Positions 1 to 10,038 of a stretch of DNA of 64,000 bases are shown one piece after another (position 1 is the stretch's first letter; the number at the start of each line of letters is the position of its first letter). Both the position numbers and the translations under genes were made by a program. Source of the stretch: Flavobacterium sp. 1 (GTDB lineage: Bacteria > Bacteroidota > Bacteroidia > Flavobacteriales > Flavobacteriaceae); assembly GCF_002797935.1 (NCBI RefSeq), contig NZ_PGER01000001.1:1240001-1304000 (forward strand), written 5' to 3'. Under the pieces are notes generated by a model. The model saw only the letters and a program-made list of their open reading frames with translations. It did not search any database and was not told where the DNA came from.

Positions 1-2040
1 GCTATAATTGTAGCCGTTTTATTTCTGAAATCGGCTAAAGCCAGTGCCACTATTTTAATCATTATTCCGGTTACTTTAGGCTTAACCCTAATTGTTTTGT
101 ATCTCACGGGAAATAGCTTCAATATTATGACTTTGGGAGCTATTGCCGCAGCTTTGGGATTGATAATTGACGATGCAATTGTTGTTGTTGAACAAATTCA
201 CAGAACACACGAAGAACATCCCGAAGAACCCACGGTGACTCTTTTACAAAAAGCAATTCATTATTTATTTCCTGCAATGGTGGGTTCATCGATTAGTACT
301 ATTGTGATTTTTATCCCTTTTGTATTAATGAGTGGAGTTGCCGGTTCTTATTTTAAAGTACTGACAGATACCATGATTATTACTTTGATTTGCTCTTTTT
401 TTGTTACTTGGCTATTGCTTCCAGTGGTTTATTTGTTGCTTACCAAAAATGAAAGCACAGCAAATGGAACTCAAAAAGGAATCCAGACTCACGAGGTAAA
501 AACACAAAAGTGGGTTGCTTATTTTATTTCAAAACCTATTATCAGTATTGTATTTTGTATTGTTTTGGTGCTTTCTATTTTTATTATTTTGCCCAATTTA
601 GAGACTGGTTTTTTACCCGAAATGGATGAAGGAAGTATCATTTTGGATTATGAAAGTCCTCCAGGAACTTCACTTGAAGAAACGGATAGAATGCTTAATG
701 AAGTGGAGAAAATCATCATAAAAGTTCCGGAAGTGGAAGCCTATAGTCGCAGAACCGGAACACAGATGGGTTTTTTTATCACAGAACCCAATCGAGGGGA
801 TTATTTAATTCAATTAAAGAAAGAAAGAAGTAAAACCAGTAATGATGTTATTGATGAAATTCGAGCCAAAGTAGAAGAGACACAGCCTGCATTGCGTATT
901 GATTTTGGCCAGGTTATTGGTGATATGTTGGGTGATTTGATGAGTTCGGTTTCTCCAATTGAAGTAAAAATATATGGAAGAAACCAAACTGAATTGCAAA
1001 GAATTACTAAAGAAATAGCTGGAATTGTCGAAAAAGTAAAAGGAACCGCAGATGTTTTTGATGGAATTGTTTTAGCAGGACCTGAAATTACGATTCAGCC
1101 CAACTACGCACAATTGGCTCAATATGGAATTACACCTACTGATTTGCAATTTCAAATGCAAACCGCTTTGGAGGGTAATGTAGTGGGCAGTTTATTAGAA
1201 AATGAAAAGCAAACCCCAATCCGAATGATTTATGCCAATGGACAAAAACGAAGTTTGGAAGATATCAAACAACTTAAAATATTTTTGCCCAATGGACAAT
1301 CTATTCCAATTACAAGTTTGGTTACTATTTCTGTTCAAAAAGGAGTAGCCGAAATTGAACGCGAAAATCTACAAATGATGAGTGTGGTTACAGGACGATT
1401 GGACAACAGAGATTTAGGAAGTGTGATGCAAGAAATTCAAGCTAAAGTTACTTCTACTATTCATTTGCCAAATGGCTATTATATCGAATATGGTGGAGCT
1501 TATAAAGATCAGCGGCAGTCATTCAAGGAATTATTGATGATTTTAATTACCTCTTCATTATTGGTTTTTGGTGTTATTTTATTTCTCTTTAGAGATTTTA
1601 GAATTGCATTAGTTATTCTTTTGATTTCTGTTTTGGGAATTGCAGGAAGTTATATTTTACTTTTTATAACCGCTACACCTTTGAATGTTGGAAGTTACAC
1701 AGGAATCATTATGATAGTGGGTATTATCGCCGAAAATGCGATTTTCACCTTTCTTCAATTTCGAGAAACTTTCAAATTAACTCAAAATGTAAACGGATCA
1801 ATAATTTATTCAATTTCAACTCGATTGCGTCCCAAATTAATGACCGCTTTAGGAGCCATAATTGCACTTTTGCCTTTGGCAATTGGTATTGGAACTGGTT
1901 CAGAATTGCATCAACCCTTGGCGATAGCGGTAATTGGAGGATTTATTATTGCAATGCCTTTGCTGCTGGTGGTACTACCGAGTTTATTGTGTTTTGTTTT
2001 TAAAAATGAAAGAAGACCTAAGATGTTTGACATGGTTTAA
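1..2040 (+). CDS. RND efflux transporter permease, 5'-truncated by the window edge
   Basis: Inner-membrane proton-driven pump of the AcrB/CzcA superfamily, which exports drugs or metals through a tripartite envelope complex. The frame is open from base 1, so the N-terminal part lies outside the window; an internal TTG at 97 is not the true start. Visible are the TM4 motif with two adjacent Asp residues (GLIIDDAIVVVE), a large periplasmic porter loop, and a second bundle of hydrophobic helices near the C-terminus with a GIIAENAIF segment. The TM4 motif lacks the D-x5-D-x6-E pattern of zinc/cobalt pumps seen in the other RND protein of this window, so the substrate is unclear. Adaptor and channel genes are expected upstream, outside the window. 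Confidence 0.9.
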   Translation, partial: AIIVAVLFLKSAKASATILIIIPVTLGLTLIVLYLTGNSFNIMTLGAIAAALGLIIDDAIVVVEQIHRTHEEHPEEPTVTLLQKAIHYLFPAMVGSSISTIVIFIPFVLMSGVAGSYFKVLTDTMIITLICSFFVTWLLLPVVYLLLTKNESTANGTQKGIQTHEVKTQKWVAYFISKPIISIVFCIVLVLSIFIILPNLETGFLPEMDEGSIILDYESPPGTSLEETDRMLNEVEKIIIKVPEVEAYSRRTGTQMGFFITEPNRGDYLIQLKKERSKTSNDVIDEIRAKVEETQPALRIDFGQVIGDMLGDLMSSVSPIEVKIYGRNQTELQRITKEIAGIVEKVKGTADVFDGIVLAGPEITIQPNYAQLAQYGITPTDLQFQMQTALEGNVVGSLLENEKQTPIRMIYANGQKRSLEDIKQLKIFLPNGQSIPITSLVTISVQKGVAEIERENLQMMSVVTGRLDNRDLGSVMQEIQAKVTSTIHLPNGYYIEYGGAYKDQRQSFKELLMILITSSLLVFGVILFLFRDFRIALVILLISVLGIAGSYILLFITATPLNVGSYTGIIMIVGIIAENAIFTFLQFRETFKLTQNVNGSIIYSISTRLRPKLMTALGAIIALLPLAIGIGTGSELHQPLAIAVIGGFIIAMPLLLVVLPSLLCFVFKNERRPKMFDMV

Positions 2041-2093
2041 TCTCCAAAAAAATAAAGGAATTAAGAATCAATCTATAATTATAAAAAAATCTA

Positions 2094-2847
2094 ATGTTAA
2101 AAATAATTCTATTCTCATTGTTTAGTATTGCAACTATAAATGCACAAGAAGTAAAAACAGATATAGTCTCGAAAACAGATACTCCTGGAAACTTAAAATT
2201 TAATTACAAACAGCTTATTATTCCAACTGTATTAATTGGATATGGTTTTATAGGTCTTGCAAGTGATCAGATAAAAAATTTTAATTCTGAAATTAAAGAA
2301 GAAGTAAATGAACATATTGATGAGACAATTATTATTGATGATTTCTCACAATATGCGCCTGCGGTTTCGGTTTATGCACTGAATGCAGCTGGGATAAAAG
2401 GAAAAAATAATCTGAAGGATCGCTCAATAATATTGGCTACTTCCTATATTATTATGTCAACCGTCGTTTTAGGCCTTAAATCAATTACGAAAGTTCCAAG
2501 ACCAGACGGTTATGGAAATAATTCTTTTCCGTCAGGACATACAGCAACCGCTTTTGCCGGAGCTGAATTTTTATGGCAGGAATACAAAGACAAATCTATT
2601 TGGAACGGGATTTCAGGTTATGTTGTTGCCACGGAACAGGGCTTTTCAGAATATAGAATGACAGGCATTGGTTAACAGATGTTGCTGCGGGTGCCGGAAT
2701 AGGTATTTTAAGCACGAAAATCGCTTATTTGATTAATCTTATATCAAGAAAAAAATATTTAACAATAAAGAGAAAAACAGCACAACATTACTAACGCCTT
2801 TTTATAATGGGAAGCAATTAGGTTGTGGTCTGGTAATAAATTATTAA
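2094..2847 (+). pseudogene. PAP2-family phosphatase, broken by two frameshifts
   Basis: Membrane-associated PAP2 (type 2 phosphatidic acid phosphatase) relative with an N-terminal signal peptide. The first frame (2094-2675) carries the K-x6-RP-like stretch and the intact PSGH motif, but ends just after YRMTG. The missing third motif (HWLTD, then GAGIGIL) continues in another frame from 2666, as if about seven bases had been lost. A second shift in a run of seven A at 2749-2755 restores a third frame, which runs to a stop at 2845-2847 and matches the tail length of the intact paralogue directly downstream. Two independent shifts make a real pseudogene more likely than a sequencing error, although the A-run shift alone could be one. 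Confidence 0.75.
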
Positions 2848-2886
2848 GTGCTGAATCAATGAAGTAGTTCACCCTAAATTAAAATT

Positions 2887-3636
2887 ATGAGAATTAGAGA
2901 ACTTTTTTTGGCTACTATTTTATTGTCCTTTACAATATCGGCTATCGCACAAACAGATACTATAATTTCTAAATCAAGACAAAAAAAAGATTTTTTAAAA
3001 ATATGTATTTTACCGGTTTCTTTAATCGCAGGAGGCATTTTGATTAGTAACAGTAACTTCGAAAAGTCTTTTCAAGAAGATGTTGGAAATGTCGTTGGGA
3101 ATGATTTTAGTACCACGGTTGATAATTATACCAGATATGTGCCGATTGTAGAACTTTATGCTGCAGATGTAATGGGAGTAAAGGCAAAAAATCATTGGTT
3201 TGACCAGGCAAAAAATCTGACCTTATCCATTGTTATAACCGATTTTATTACTTTTAAATTAAAAAATCATATTTATAAAACTCGACCGAATGGTTCATCT
3301 GATGGTCAGTCTTTTCCCTCTGCACATACTTCTTCTGCTTTTACTAATGCGACTATCTTGTTTGAGGAGTTTAAAGGAACAAGCCCATTGTTGGCCTATA
3401 GCGGTTATGTTTTTGCAACTACTACTGGAGGGTTAAGGATAATGAATAATGCACATTGGCTTTCAGATGTTTTAGTGGGTGCCGGAATAGGTATTTTGGT
3501 AACAGAAGTTATCTATTTTTTTGATCCTATTATTAAATGGAACCCTTTTGAAAAAACAAAGAATGTTACTCTTATACCTGAAGTGGACAACGATCAATAT
3601 GGATTCTATTTGTGTATAAGACTTAAGAGCTTTTAA
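2887..3636 (+). CDS. PAP2-family phosphatase
   Basis: Acid phosphatase of the PAP2 superfamily, which typically dephosphorylates lipid phosphates such as phosphatidate or undecaprenyl pyrophosphate on the periplasmic side of the inner membrane. The 249-residue protein has a signal peptide ending near residue 21 (AIAQ). Its three catalytic motifs are KxxxxxxRP at 126-134, PSAH at 144-147 (Ala replaces the usual Gly), and R184, H190 and D194 in the third. It is a paralogue of the broken gene just upstream, so the pair arose by duplication. The C-terminal 40 residues are not part of the catalytic fold. Substrate unknown. Confidence 0.85.
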   Translation: MRIRELFLATILLSFTISAIAQTDTIISKSRQKKDFLKICILPVSLIAGGILISNSNFEKSFQEDVGNVVGNDFSTTVDNYTRYVPIVELYAADVMGVKAKNHWFDQAKNLTLSIVITDFITFKLKNHIYKTRPNGSSDGQSFPSAHTSSAFTNATILFEEFKGTSPLLAYSGYVFATTTGGLRIMNNAHWLSDVLVGAGIGILVTEVIYFFDPIIKWNPFEKTKNVTLIPEVDNDQYGFYLCIRLKSF

Positions 3637-3701
3637 TTATTTTTTGTAACCCTAAAAACATAAGCATTTATAAAAAAATCATGTCGATATTAAAATGATT
3701 T

Positions 3702-3875
3702 ATGCAATTTGGATATCATTTTATTCTTAACTATATCTCCACACTAAGTCAGTATATCCAGTTAGTTCAAACTAAAATAAATGAATGGAAAAAAGCAAGA
3801 ACTATTTTAGACGGAGAACTTCCTTTAAGAGGTGTTTTTAAATCTTTCTTATCGTTATTGCGGGATTGTTTTTAA
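3702..3875 (+). other. Possible small ORF, 57 codons, in a 620 bp gap
   Basis: The stretch 3637-4258 has no clear gene. Within it an ATG-started frame codes 57 residues with an amphipathic, protein-like composition (ILDGELPLRG in its centre). It shows no family I recognise and no strong ribosome binding site. It could be the remnant of a larger gene, since several neighbours are broken. The remaining part, 3876-4258, is AT-rich and presumably holds the promoter of the FHA gene. Confidence 0.2.
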
Positions 3876-4258
3876 GTATTTCTTGAATATTTTTATAATT
3901 TTCATAAATTATTAAGTAATTTTTTATAATTTTAAGGTATTAGTCCGAATAATTGGATGTTTAGAAGTGTTTTGGATATACCTTAAATATTAAAGTGTCT
4001 AGATTTTAAAACAAATTAATTAAAAGACATTTCTGTTTTTAATTAAATCGGGAACTTTTTTTTCTATCCTTGATCGCGTTATTTGATATTTTAGAGTATA
4101 AAAACGAAATAGGGAGGCTTTTTTGATTTTCTTTTTTTGTTAGTGTTTTTGCTGGTAAAAGTTGCAATTGTTACTCGAATCCTGCAATGATTATTAGATA
4201 TGAATTCGGATTATTTAATAATTTTTATAAACCAATACTAAACTAATTACTTTTAAAA

Positions 4259-5194
4259 ATGGCAATAGTTAGAAATGAGTTAAATGGAGAAGAATTAATT
4301 CTTCATAGCCAACATACAATAGGAAGAGACAAAAATAATATAAGTTGTTTCGAAGAAAACACTGTTTCCCGCAAACATGCTATCATCTATTGGGAGAATA
4401 ATCATTGGCAATTGACGGATTTTAGCAGTAATGGCACAAAAGTAAATAACTCCCATTTACATCATTCAACAAAAAAATTAGAAATAAATGATTTTATACA
4501 GTTTGCAAATAATGAAACGGGAATATGGAAAATTATTAATTTGGATAGACCCAATAGTTATTTAAAAGATATTCAATGTAATCATAAATTCATTGATTTA
4601 GGAAAAGGATTAATGCTTCCGGATAAAGATAACCCGAAATGGACTTTATTTCATAACAAACATAGAAACTGGTTGATCGATGATGGAGAAACTGAGACTA
4701 TTCTTGTTCATGGAAAACTATATTGCTTAGATGGAAAAGAATATGAGTTTATAGAGAATGAATGTTTAGCTGATACCAATATGAATATTGATATTACTGA
4801 AAATGCTTATTTCCATTTTTTTTTAAGCATGGATCAAGAAACCATTTCCTCAAGAATAAAAATAAATGATTTGATACTAGATTTGGGAGTTCGTGTTTAT
4901 AACCATTTGTTGCTTCATTTGGTTCAGGCAAAACAACAGGATTTAGATAGCGGCCTGATTGAATCAATATGTGGGTGGGTTCAATTAGAAAATTTAAGAA
5001 AAGCTTTGAGTAAAGAATTACTAATGGATGTAGATGATTATTATATCAATACCTTAATCTGTCGTTTACGCAAGAACTTGATGAAATTAACACCTTATGG
5101 TTATTTGTTTTCGGATATTATAGAAAGGAAAAAAGGAAAATTACGTTTTGGAATGCCCAATTTTAAAATTGAAAACGAATTAGAATGCTCATAA
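4259..5194 (+). CDS. FHA-domain protein with C-terminal winged-helix-like domain
   Basis: A cytoplasmic phosphothreonine-binding protein. The N-terminal FHA domain (about residues 1-90) keeps the recognition residues: GR at 22-23, SRKH at 37-40 and SSNGT at 56-60. The middle part (100-190) is not recognisable. The C-terminal part (200-305) looks like a winged-helix effector domain of the OmpR/PhoB type, with an ICRLRKNL-like recognition helix and a final beta-hairpin. The Ser/Thr kinase gene starts 31 bp downstream in the same direction, so the kinase probably phosphorylates a partner that this FHA domain reads, or the protein itself. Function in gene control is inferred from the winged-helix resemblance only. 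Confidence 0.75.
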   Translation: MAIVRNELNGEELILHSQHTIGRDKNNISCFEENTVSRKHAIIYWENNHWQLTDFSSNGTKVNNSHLHHSTKKLEINDFIQFANNETGIWKIINLDRPNSYLKDIQCNHKFIDLGKGLMLPDKDNPKWTLFHNKHRNWLIDDGETETILVHGKLYCLDGKEYEFIENECLADTNMNIDITENAYFHFFLSMDQETISSRIKINDLILDLGVRVYNHLLLHLVQAKQQDLDSGLIESICGWVQLENLRKALSKELLMDVDDYYINTLICRLRKNLMKLTPYGYLFSDIIERKKGKLRFGMPNFKIENELECS

Positions 5195-5225
5195 TGTATT
5201 ATTTTATAATAAATTTTGTTGATAA

Positions 5226-8200
5226 ATGGAAAACACATCTTTGGCTGTGATTAAACTAGAAGTAATTGATAACTTCAGATATATTGAAAAAATCGGAGAG
5301 GGTGGTTGCGGATTGGTTTTTAAGGCGGAACAAATTAGTACAGGTAAATTTGTTGCAATAAAAACATTAAAGATTCACGGAGGTATAACAGAACATAAGA
5401 AAAAGCAACAATTGGCTCGTTTTGAGCGAGAAACCCAATTGTGTTCTGAAATATATCACCCCAACATTGTACAGCTTCTTGACAAAGGATGCTCAGATAG
5501 TGGAGAACCTTATGCTGTATTTGAATATGTACATGGAGAAACCTTAAATTCGTATATTCTACGTAACAAGTATCTTTCGGCTTCCGATATGGCAAACATA
5601 ATGGGACAAGTGCTTGATGGTTTGGTTTGCGCCCATAATAAAGGAATCGTTCACAGGGATTTGAAGCCTCATAATATTATGGTTTCAAAATGGGGTTCTA
5701 AAAATCATGTAAAGATTTTAGATTTTGGTATTGGAGCTTTTTTCCAAGATTTCCGTTCTATAGATTATCAGGATTTAACTGTTGAACAAGACGTATTAGG
5801 GACTCCTACATATAGTGCGCCTGAGCAATTGAGGGGAGAACCGTCTACTGTAAAATCAGATTTGTATTCGTGGGGACTTATCGTTATTGAGTGTTTAACC
5901 GGTAAACCGGTGATGGGTGGAGCCTCTATTGCCGAAGTGTTCCAGAAACAGTTAATGGCTTCGAGTGTACCGTTACCTCCTTCGATTGTTGGTCATCCCT
6001 TGGCGAGTTTACTAAGAAGGGTTTTGGAGAAAAACCCTAGGAATAGGGCAGAAAACGCGCAAACTGTTTTGGAAGAGTTTGACCAAATTAATTTCAATAC
6101 CTTGATAGGGGACATTGATAGGCAAAAGAATGTTATTGCCGATTATCAGGATTTTACTGTTGCCGATGAGATAGTTTGGAGTGGTGTGACTGCAGCTCGA
6201 AAACAAATGACAATACTTTGTCTCAAGCTCAATTTAATAGTTTCTCGAGGAATGCATTTGGATTTGGAGACTTTGGATACTATTCAAAAGGATCAGTTGA
6301 ACTTGTGCAAAGATATTGCGATTCGATATGGTGGATATGTTTCGGAAACCTTTATGAATAATTTGGCAGTTTATTTTGGTTATCCTGAATCAAGTGACAC
6401 TGATGCAAGAAGGGCTGGAAGAACGGCATTAGAAATAGCTACGGCAGTAAAAAAAAGGAATGCTCTATTGATGGAGCAGCAGGGTATTAGCATAGATATT
6501 CGAGTGGGCTTGCACACAGGAACAGTTTTAGTCCAACGGAATAATTTACCAGAGGGAAGTGTACCCAATATGGCCTTTGATTTGGTGTACATGGCTGCTT
6601 CGGGATCTGTACTGGTTAGTGCGCCTGCCAAAAAATTATTGGAACCCTATTTGGAGTTTGAGAGCGTTGATGAAATTCGGTTTTCGAATGGCTGTGAAAC
6701 GATAGAAACGTATCAGTTAGTTGGAGAGCGGCAAACAGAAGCTTTATCTTCTTTGCGACCATGGAGTGCTGATAAGGAAATGATTGGTAGGGATGCCGAA
6801 AAAAAAACGATACTCCAATTATGGCTGAATAGTATGGAAAGCTATAGTTCTGTACTTATAAGTGGACAGGCAGGAATAGGGAAGTCAAAATTGGTTTATG
6901 AAGTAAAAAAGGAAATACGTTCTGTTGATGGAAGGGTCAGTGAATGTCGTTGTTTCCCAGAACATCAGAATAATGCGTTATATCCTTTCCTACATATGCT
7001 TCGAAATCATTGTGGAATCTCAGGAATTGAGGATAAAGACATAGCGATTTCTCGCTTGAAAGTAGTATTAGAGAAAACAGGATGTTCGGTAGATAAAACC
7101 TTGGCTCTTTTGTGTTCATGGTTGTCAATTCCGATACCTAAAGAATGTGCTGTAAGTCAAGCATCACCTGAAAAACAAAAACAACTTTTATTTCAAACTT
7201 TAAAGCAATGTTTACTCTTTTTGGATAATGAAAAATCCTTCCTCTTAGTAGTCGAAGATTTGCATTGGTTGGATCAAACTAGTGCAGACTTCATTGAATA
7301 TATTTTATCAGACACAAATGAAGGTCATTATTTATTATTAATGACAGCAAGACCTGAATTTGTGAACCCTTGGAACTTGGATTGCCTTTCTCAGATAAAT
7401 ATTGAAATTCTTTCGGAAGATTCTGTTAAGCTTTTAGTAGAAGGAAGTCTGGACGGAAAATCTGTTAGTGAAAAAGCGTTGCTATACATTTTCGAAAGAG
7501 CAGACGGCATTCCTCTTTATGTAGAAGAATTGACCCGTATGTTGGTTGACCAAAATTACGTTGTGTTGGACAATGGGGGATATGATTTGGTGGAAGATAT
7601 TGATACCAAGTTAATACCTTCGACTCTTCAAGATTTATTGAATGCAAGATTAGATCGATTGAGCTTAGCGAAAGAAACAGCACAATTAGCAGCTGTTATT
7701 GGAAGAGAATTTAGTTATGAGTTACTTATTAAGGCTTCAGCAAAAGACGAAGCAACAGTGCAAAGTGATTTAAATTTGTTACTGAATTCGGATTTAGTCT
7801 ATCGTCAGCGAAGAGTTAAAGGGGAAAATTACATTTTTCGTCACGCTTTAATTCGTGATGCTACTTATGATGGAATGGTAAGTACCAATCGAAAAGTGGT
7901 TCATAAAAATATAGCCGAAACTTTAGAGAAAAATTGTAATATACAAAAAGACATCTCTTTACAAATTATAGCATTTCATTACGAACAAGCTACGGATTTT
8001 GAAAAATCTCAGAAATATTGGTTCGATTCAGCATTAGTAAGTCGTCAAAAAACGGGTGCGTATTTGGATACAGTCTTCTATTTGTCTAAGGCTCTGAATT
8101 ATGTTGAATCCATTCAAAATGAAAATGAAAAAGTGGAATCAAAAATAAGGATCTATAATTTGCTTGGAGAAACTCAGCTGTATACCAGTGGATTTACATC

Positions 8201-8303
8201 TGCCGATGTTGCACTCTCTTTATATTGTTTTCTTTTTTTCTATTTTCTTGTCAAAATCAAAACAATAAATCAGAAATCATTGGTCGCTCTGGTCAACTCG
8301 TAG
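5226..8303 (+). CDS. Ser/Thr protein kinase / degenerate cyclase / STAND ATPase fusion, C-terminally truncated
   Basis: Large cytoplasmic signalling protein. The kinase domain (about 17-290) has the glycine loop GEGGCG, the VAIK lysine, HRD near 142 and DFG near 166, so it should be active. Residues about 325-500 resemble a class III nucleotide cyclase (VGLHTGTV), but the metal-binding Asp positions are missing (LCLKLNLIV, NNLAVYFG). An AAA/STAND ATPase follows, with Walker A GQAGIGKS near 546-553 and Walker B LLVVEDLHWLD near 672-682, then helical repeats. The order matches kinase/cyclase fusion proteins found in some RiPP (TOMM) loci, but no RiPP genes are nearby. The helical repeat stops mid-repeat near residue 995; the last residues read through the next gene's signal peptide, so the end is not native. 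Confidence 0.85.
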   Translation: MENTSLAVIKLEVIDNFRYIEKIGEGGCGLVFKAEQISTGKFVAIKTLKIHGGITEHKKKQQLARFERETQLCSEIYHPNIVQLLDKGCSDSGEPYAVFEYVHGETLNSYILRNKYLSASDMANIMGQVLDGLVCAHNKGIVHRDLKPHNIMVSKWGSKNHVKILDFGIGAFFQDFRSIDYQDLTVEQDVLGTPTYSAPEQLRGEPSTVKSDLYSWGLIVIECLTGKPVMGGASIAEVFQKQLMASSVPLPPSIVGHPLASLLRRVLEKNPRNRAENAQTVLEEFDQINFNTLIGDIDRQKNVIADYQDFTVADEIVWSGVTAARKQMTILCLKLNLIVSRGMHLDLETLDTIQKDQLNLCKDIAIRYGGYVSETFMNNLAVYFGYPESSDTDARRAGRTALEIATAVKKRNALLMEQQGISIDIRVGLHTGTVLVQRNNLPEGSVPNMAFDLVYMAASGSVLVSAPAKKLLEPYLEFESVDEIRFSNGCETIETYQLVGERQTEALSSLRPWSADKEMIGRDAEKKTILQLWLNSMESYSSVLISGQAGIGKSKLVYEVKKEIRSVDGRVSECRCFPEHQNNALYPFLHMLRNHCGISGIEDKDIAISRLKVVLEKTGCSVDKTLALLCSWLSIPIPKECAVSQASPEKQKQLLFQTLKQCLLFLDNEKSFLLVVEDLHWLDQTSADFIEYILSDTNEGHYLLLMTARPEFVNPWNLDCLSQINIEILSEDSVKLLVEGSLDGKSVSEKALLYIFERADGIPLYVEELTRMLVDQNYVVLDNGGYDLVEDIDTKLIPSTLQDLLNARLDRLSLAKETAQLAAVIGREFSYELLIKASAKDEATVQSDLNLLLNSDLVYRQRRVKGENYIFRHALIRDATYDGMVSTNRKVVHKNIAETLEKNCNIQKDISLQIIAFHYEQATDFEKSQKYWFDSALVSRQKTGAYLDTVFYLSKALNYVESIQNENEKVESKIRIYNLLGETQLYTSGFTSADVALSLYCFLFFYFLVKIKTINQKSLVALVNS

Positions 8304-9901
8304 AAGAAGTTACCCCGGAATTATATGATTCTTTACCGTCATTTGTTTTTAAACAAAATGGAATGTATGCTACAGGCCTGTTCTGTGTAGATCTGGATAA
8401 TAATGGTTATATGGATGTTGTTAATGCTAATGGAAATGATATGTGTCCGCAACCATTAACTATTTATAACAATTGGGGTAAAGAAACCGGAGAGCCTTAT
8501 TATTTACCAAATTATGCAGATGATAAAGGTTTTAATACTAGAATTAAAATTGGAGATTTGAATAAAGATGGTTGGCAAGATATAGTTATGATTTCTGTGT
8601 TTAAAAGGGCGCAGTTTAATCCAGAATCTTTTACTTCCCAAAGTGATTTAAATGGATCAGATCTTTATAAATCCGGCAGCGTAAAAGTATATATGAATAA
8701 TAGGGGGATTATTCCGAGTACAGCTACCTATGAAATCGAACTAGGTACATTTCCGTTCGATATTGATTTAGGGGACTTTGATGCTGATGGAGATTTAGAC
8801 TTAGCTGTTGCAAACATTGGACAACTTAATGAAAATGGTGTGTTTGTCCCTGCGAAATCTGTAATTTGTCTAAATGAAAATGGAATACTAAAAAGCAAAA
8901 AAATCTGGGAGACCGATTACTCCTTTAATGCGATGTCAATAAAATTTGCTGATCTTAATCTTGATGGATTATTAGATCTCACAATTGGTCATTCTCCTGG
9001 TCATCCGGGAGAAAAAAGAATTAAAACCAATGAGGCAATAAGTGTGTTTTATGGAAAATTAGATAGTAATAATGAAATTGGGATTGACACCAATGTGGGG
9101 TGGTCTTTTGGGTTTGGCAGCTCTTTAGCAGCGGTAACATTAAATATTGGTCTGTTAAGAGAAGGAGAGAATAGTGTTCCTAATAAAAAGGATGTTATTT
9201 TTTTAGTAGGGATACAAGGAGTTAAAGAGGATGAAGAGGCTTTTAAATTAGTGAATAGTCATAGAATGTTAAATTCAAGTAATTGTTTTGGGGAGGATTT
9301 TTATGTGATTGGATGCCAAGAAAAAAAGATCTATTGGAAAACTGATGTAACTGATATGAATGTAAACAAACCGTCGTTTTCTTCTATGGGAGATCTCAAT
9401 AATGATGGTTATGCAGATCTAGTATTGGGATTCTTCAAAATGGAAGAAGGGAATTTGAATGATGGAGCACCATTTTTTATATTCGAAGGAAAGCCTGGGG
9501 ATGCCAATGGATCAAGATTCAAACAAATATATCGTTCCAAGGCACATGGAGTTAATCAGGAAATATTCTTGGGGTATGCACGTAAATACACTAAAGTGAA
9601 ATCGAATAAAATAGAACAAAGGAGGTTTACTCAGGTATTTTCTCCTAATAGGCCTGTGGTAACATTACCATGCAATGTTGTATTATCAATAGATAGTGTA
9701 AAAGTCGATAAAGTGATGCAAAATTATGGAGCTTATAGCTGGAGTTATGCCACCAATGTGTTGACACTAAATAATAGTTTCAAGCATGCTGTTGAGGTGG
9801 AAGTTGTTTATAAAACGCCTTTGAAAAAGGATATTTATATTGCTTATTGGAATGCCAATATAGGAAATGCAATTTATTACAGCCAATATTCTAAGCCTTG
9901 A
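8225..9901 (+). CDS. FG-GAP/VCBS-repeat lipoprotein with damaged 5' end
   Basis: Secreted beta-propeller-like protein with repeated Asp-rich calcium-binding turns (DLDNNGYMD, DLNKDGWQD, DFDADGDLD, DLNLDGLLD, DLNNDGYAD). Such repeats serve adhesion or carbohydrate binding at the cell surface. The N-terminus holds a lipobox-like FLFSCQNQN. However, only a TTG at 8225 is available as a start, it leaves just eight residues before the Cys, and there is no positively charged n-region. Upstream the frame runs into kinase sequence without a Met. The real start has therefore probably been deleted, and expression or export may be lost. The gene overlaps the kinase frame by 79 bp in a different frame. 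Confidence 0.75.
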   Translation: MFSFFLFSCQNQNNKSEIIGRSGQLVEEVTPELYDSLPSFVFKQNGMYATGLFCVDLDNNGYMDVVNANGNDMCPQPLTIYNNWGKETGEPYYLPNYADDKGFNTRIKIGDLNKDGWQDIVMISVFKRAQFNPESFTSQSDLNGSDLYKSGSVKVYMNNRGIIPSTATYEIELGTFPFDIDLGDFDADGDLDLAVANIGQLNENGVFVPAKSVICLNENGILKSKKIWETDYSFNAMSIKFADLNLDGLLDLTIGHSPGHPGEKRIKTNEAISVFYGKLDSNNEIGIDTNVGWSFGFGSSLAAVTLNIGLLREGENSVPNKKDVIFLVGIQGVKEDEEAFKLVNSHRMLNSSNCFGEDFYVIGCQEKKIYWKTDVTDMNVNKPSFSSMGDLNNDGYADLVLGFFKMEEGNLNDGAPFFIFEGKPGDANGSRFKQIYRSKAHGVNQEIFLGYARKYTKVKSNKIEQRRFTQVFSPNRPVVTLPCNVVLSIDSVKVDKVMQNYGAYSWSYATNVLTLNNSFKHAVEVEVVYKTPLKKDIYIAYWNANIGNAIYYSQYSKP

Positions 9902-10038
9902 AAAAGGTAACAAGCTTTTTAAGCAACAATAATAGAAATTAATAAAAATCAGTAAGAAATGAGCATGGCTCAAAATTGGTCGTAAACATCAATGATAATA
10001 TGCAAATTACATAAAACCATTAAAAAAATAAAACAAAT

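Noticed and set aside
1934..2125. 63-codon plus-strand frame at the end of the RND gene
   Set aside because: A shadow in another frame of the pump gene and the start of the PAP2 pseudogene; no start signal of its own.
4259..9901. A RiPP (TOMM) biosynthesis cluster suggested by the kinase/cyclase fusion protein
   Set aside because: No precursor peptide, cyclodehydratase or dehydrogenase gene is present within the window; the kinase type alone is not sufficient.
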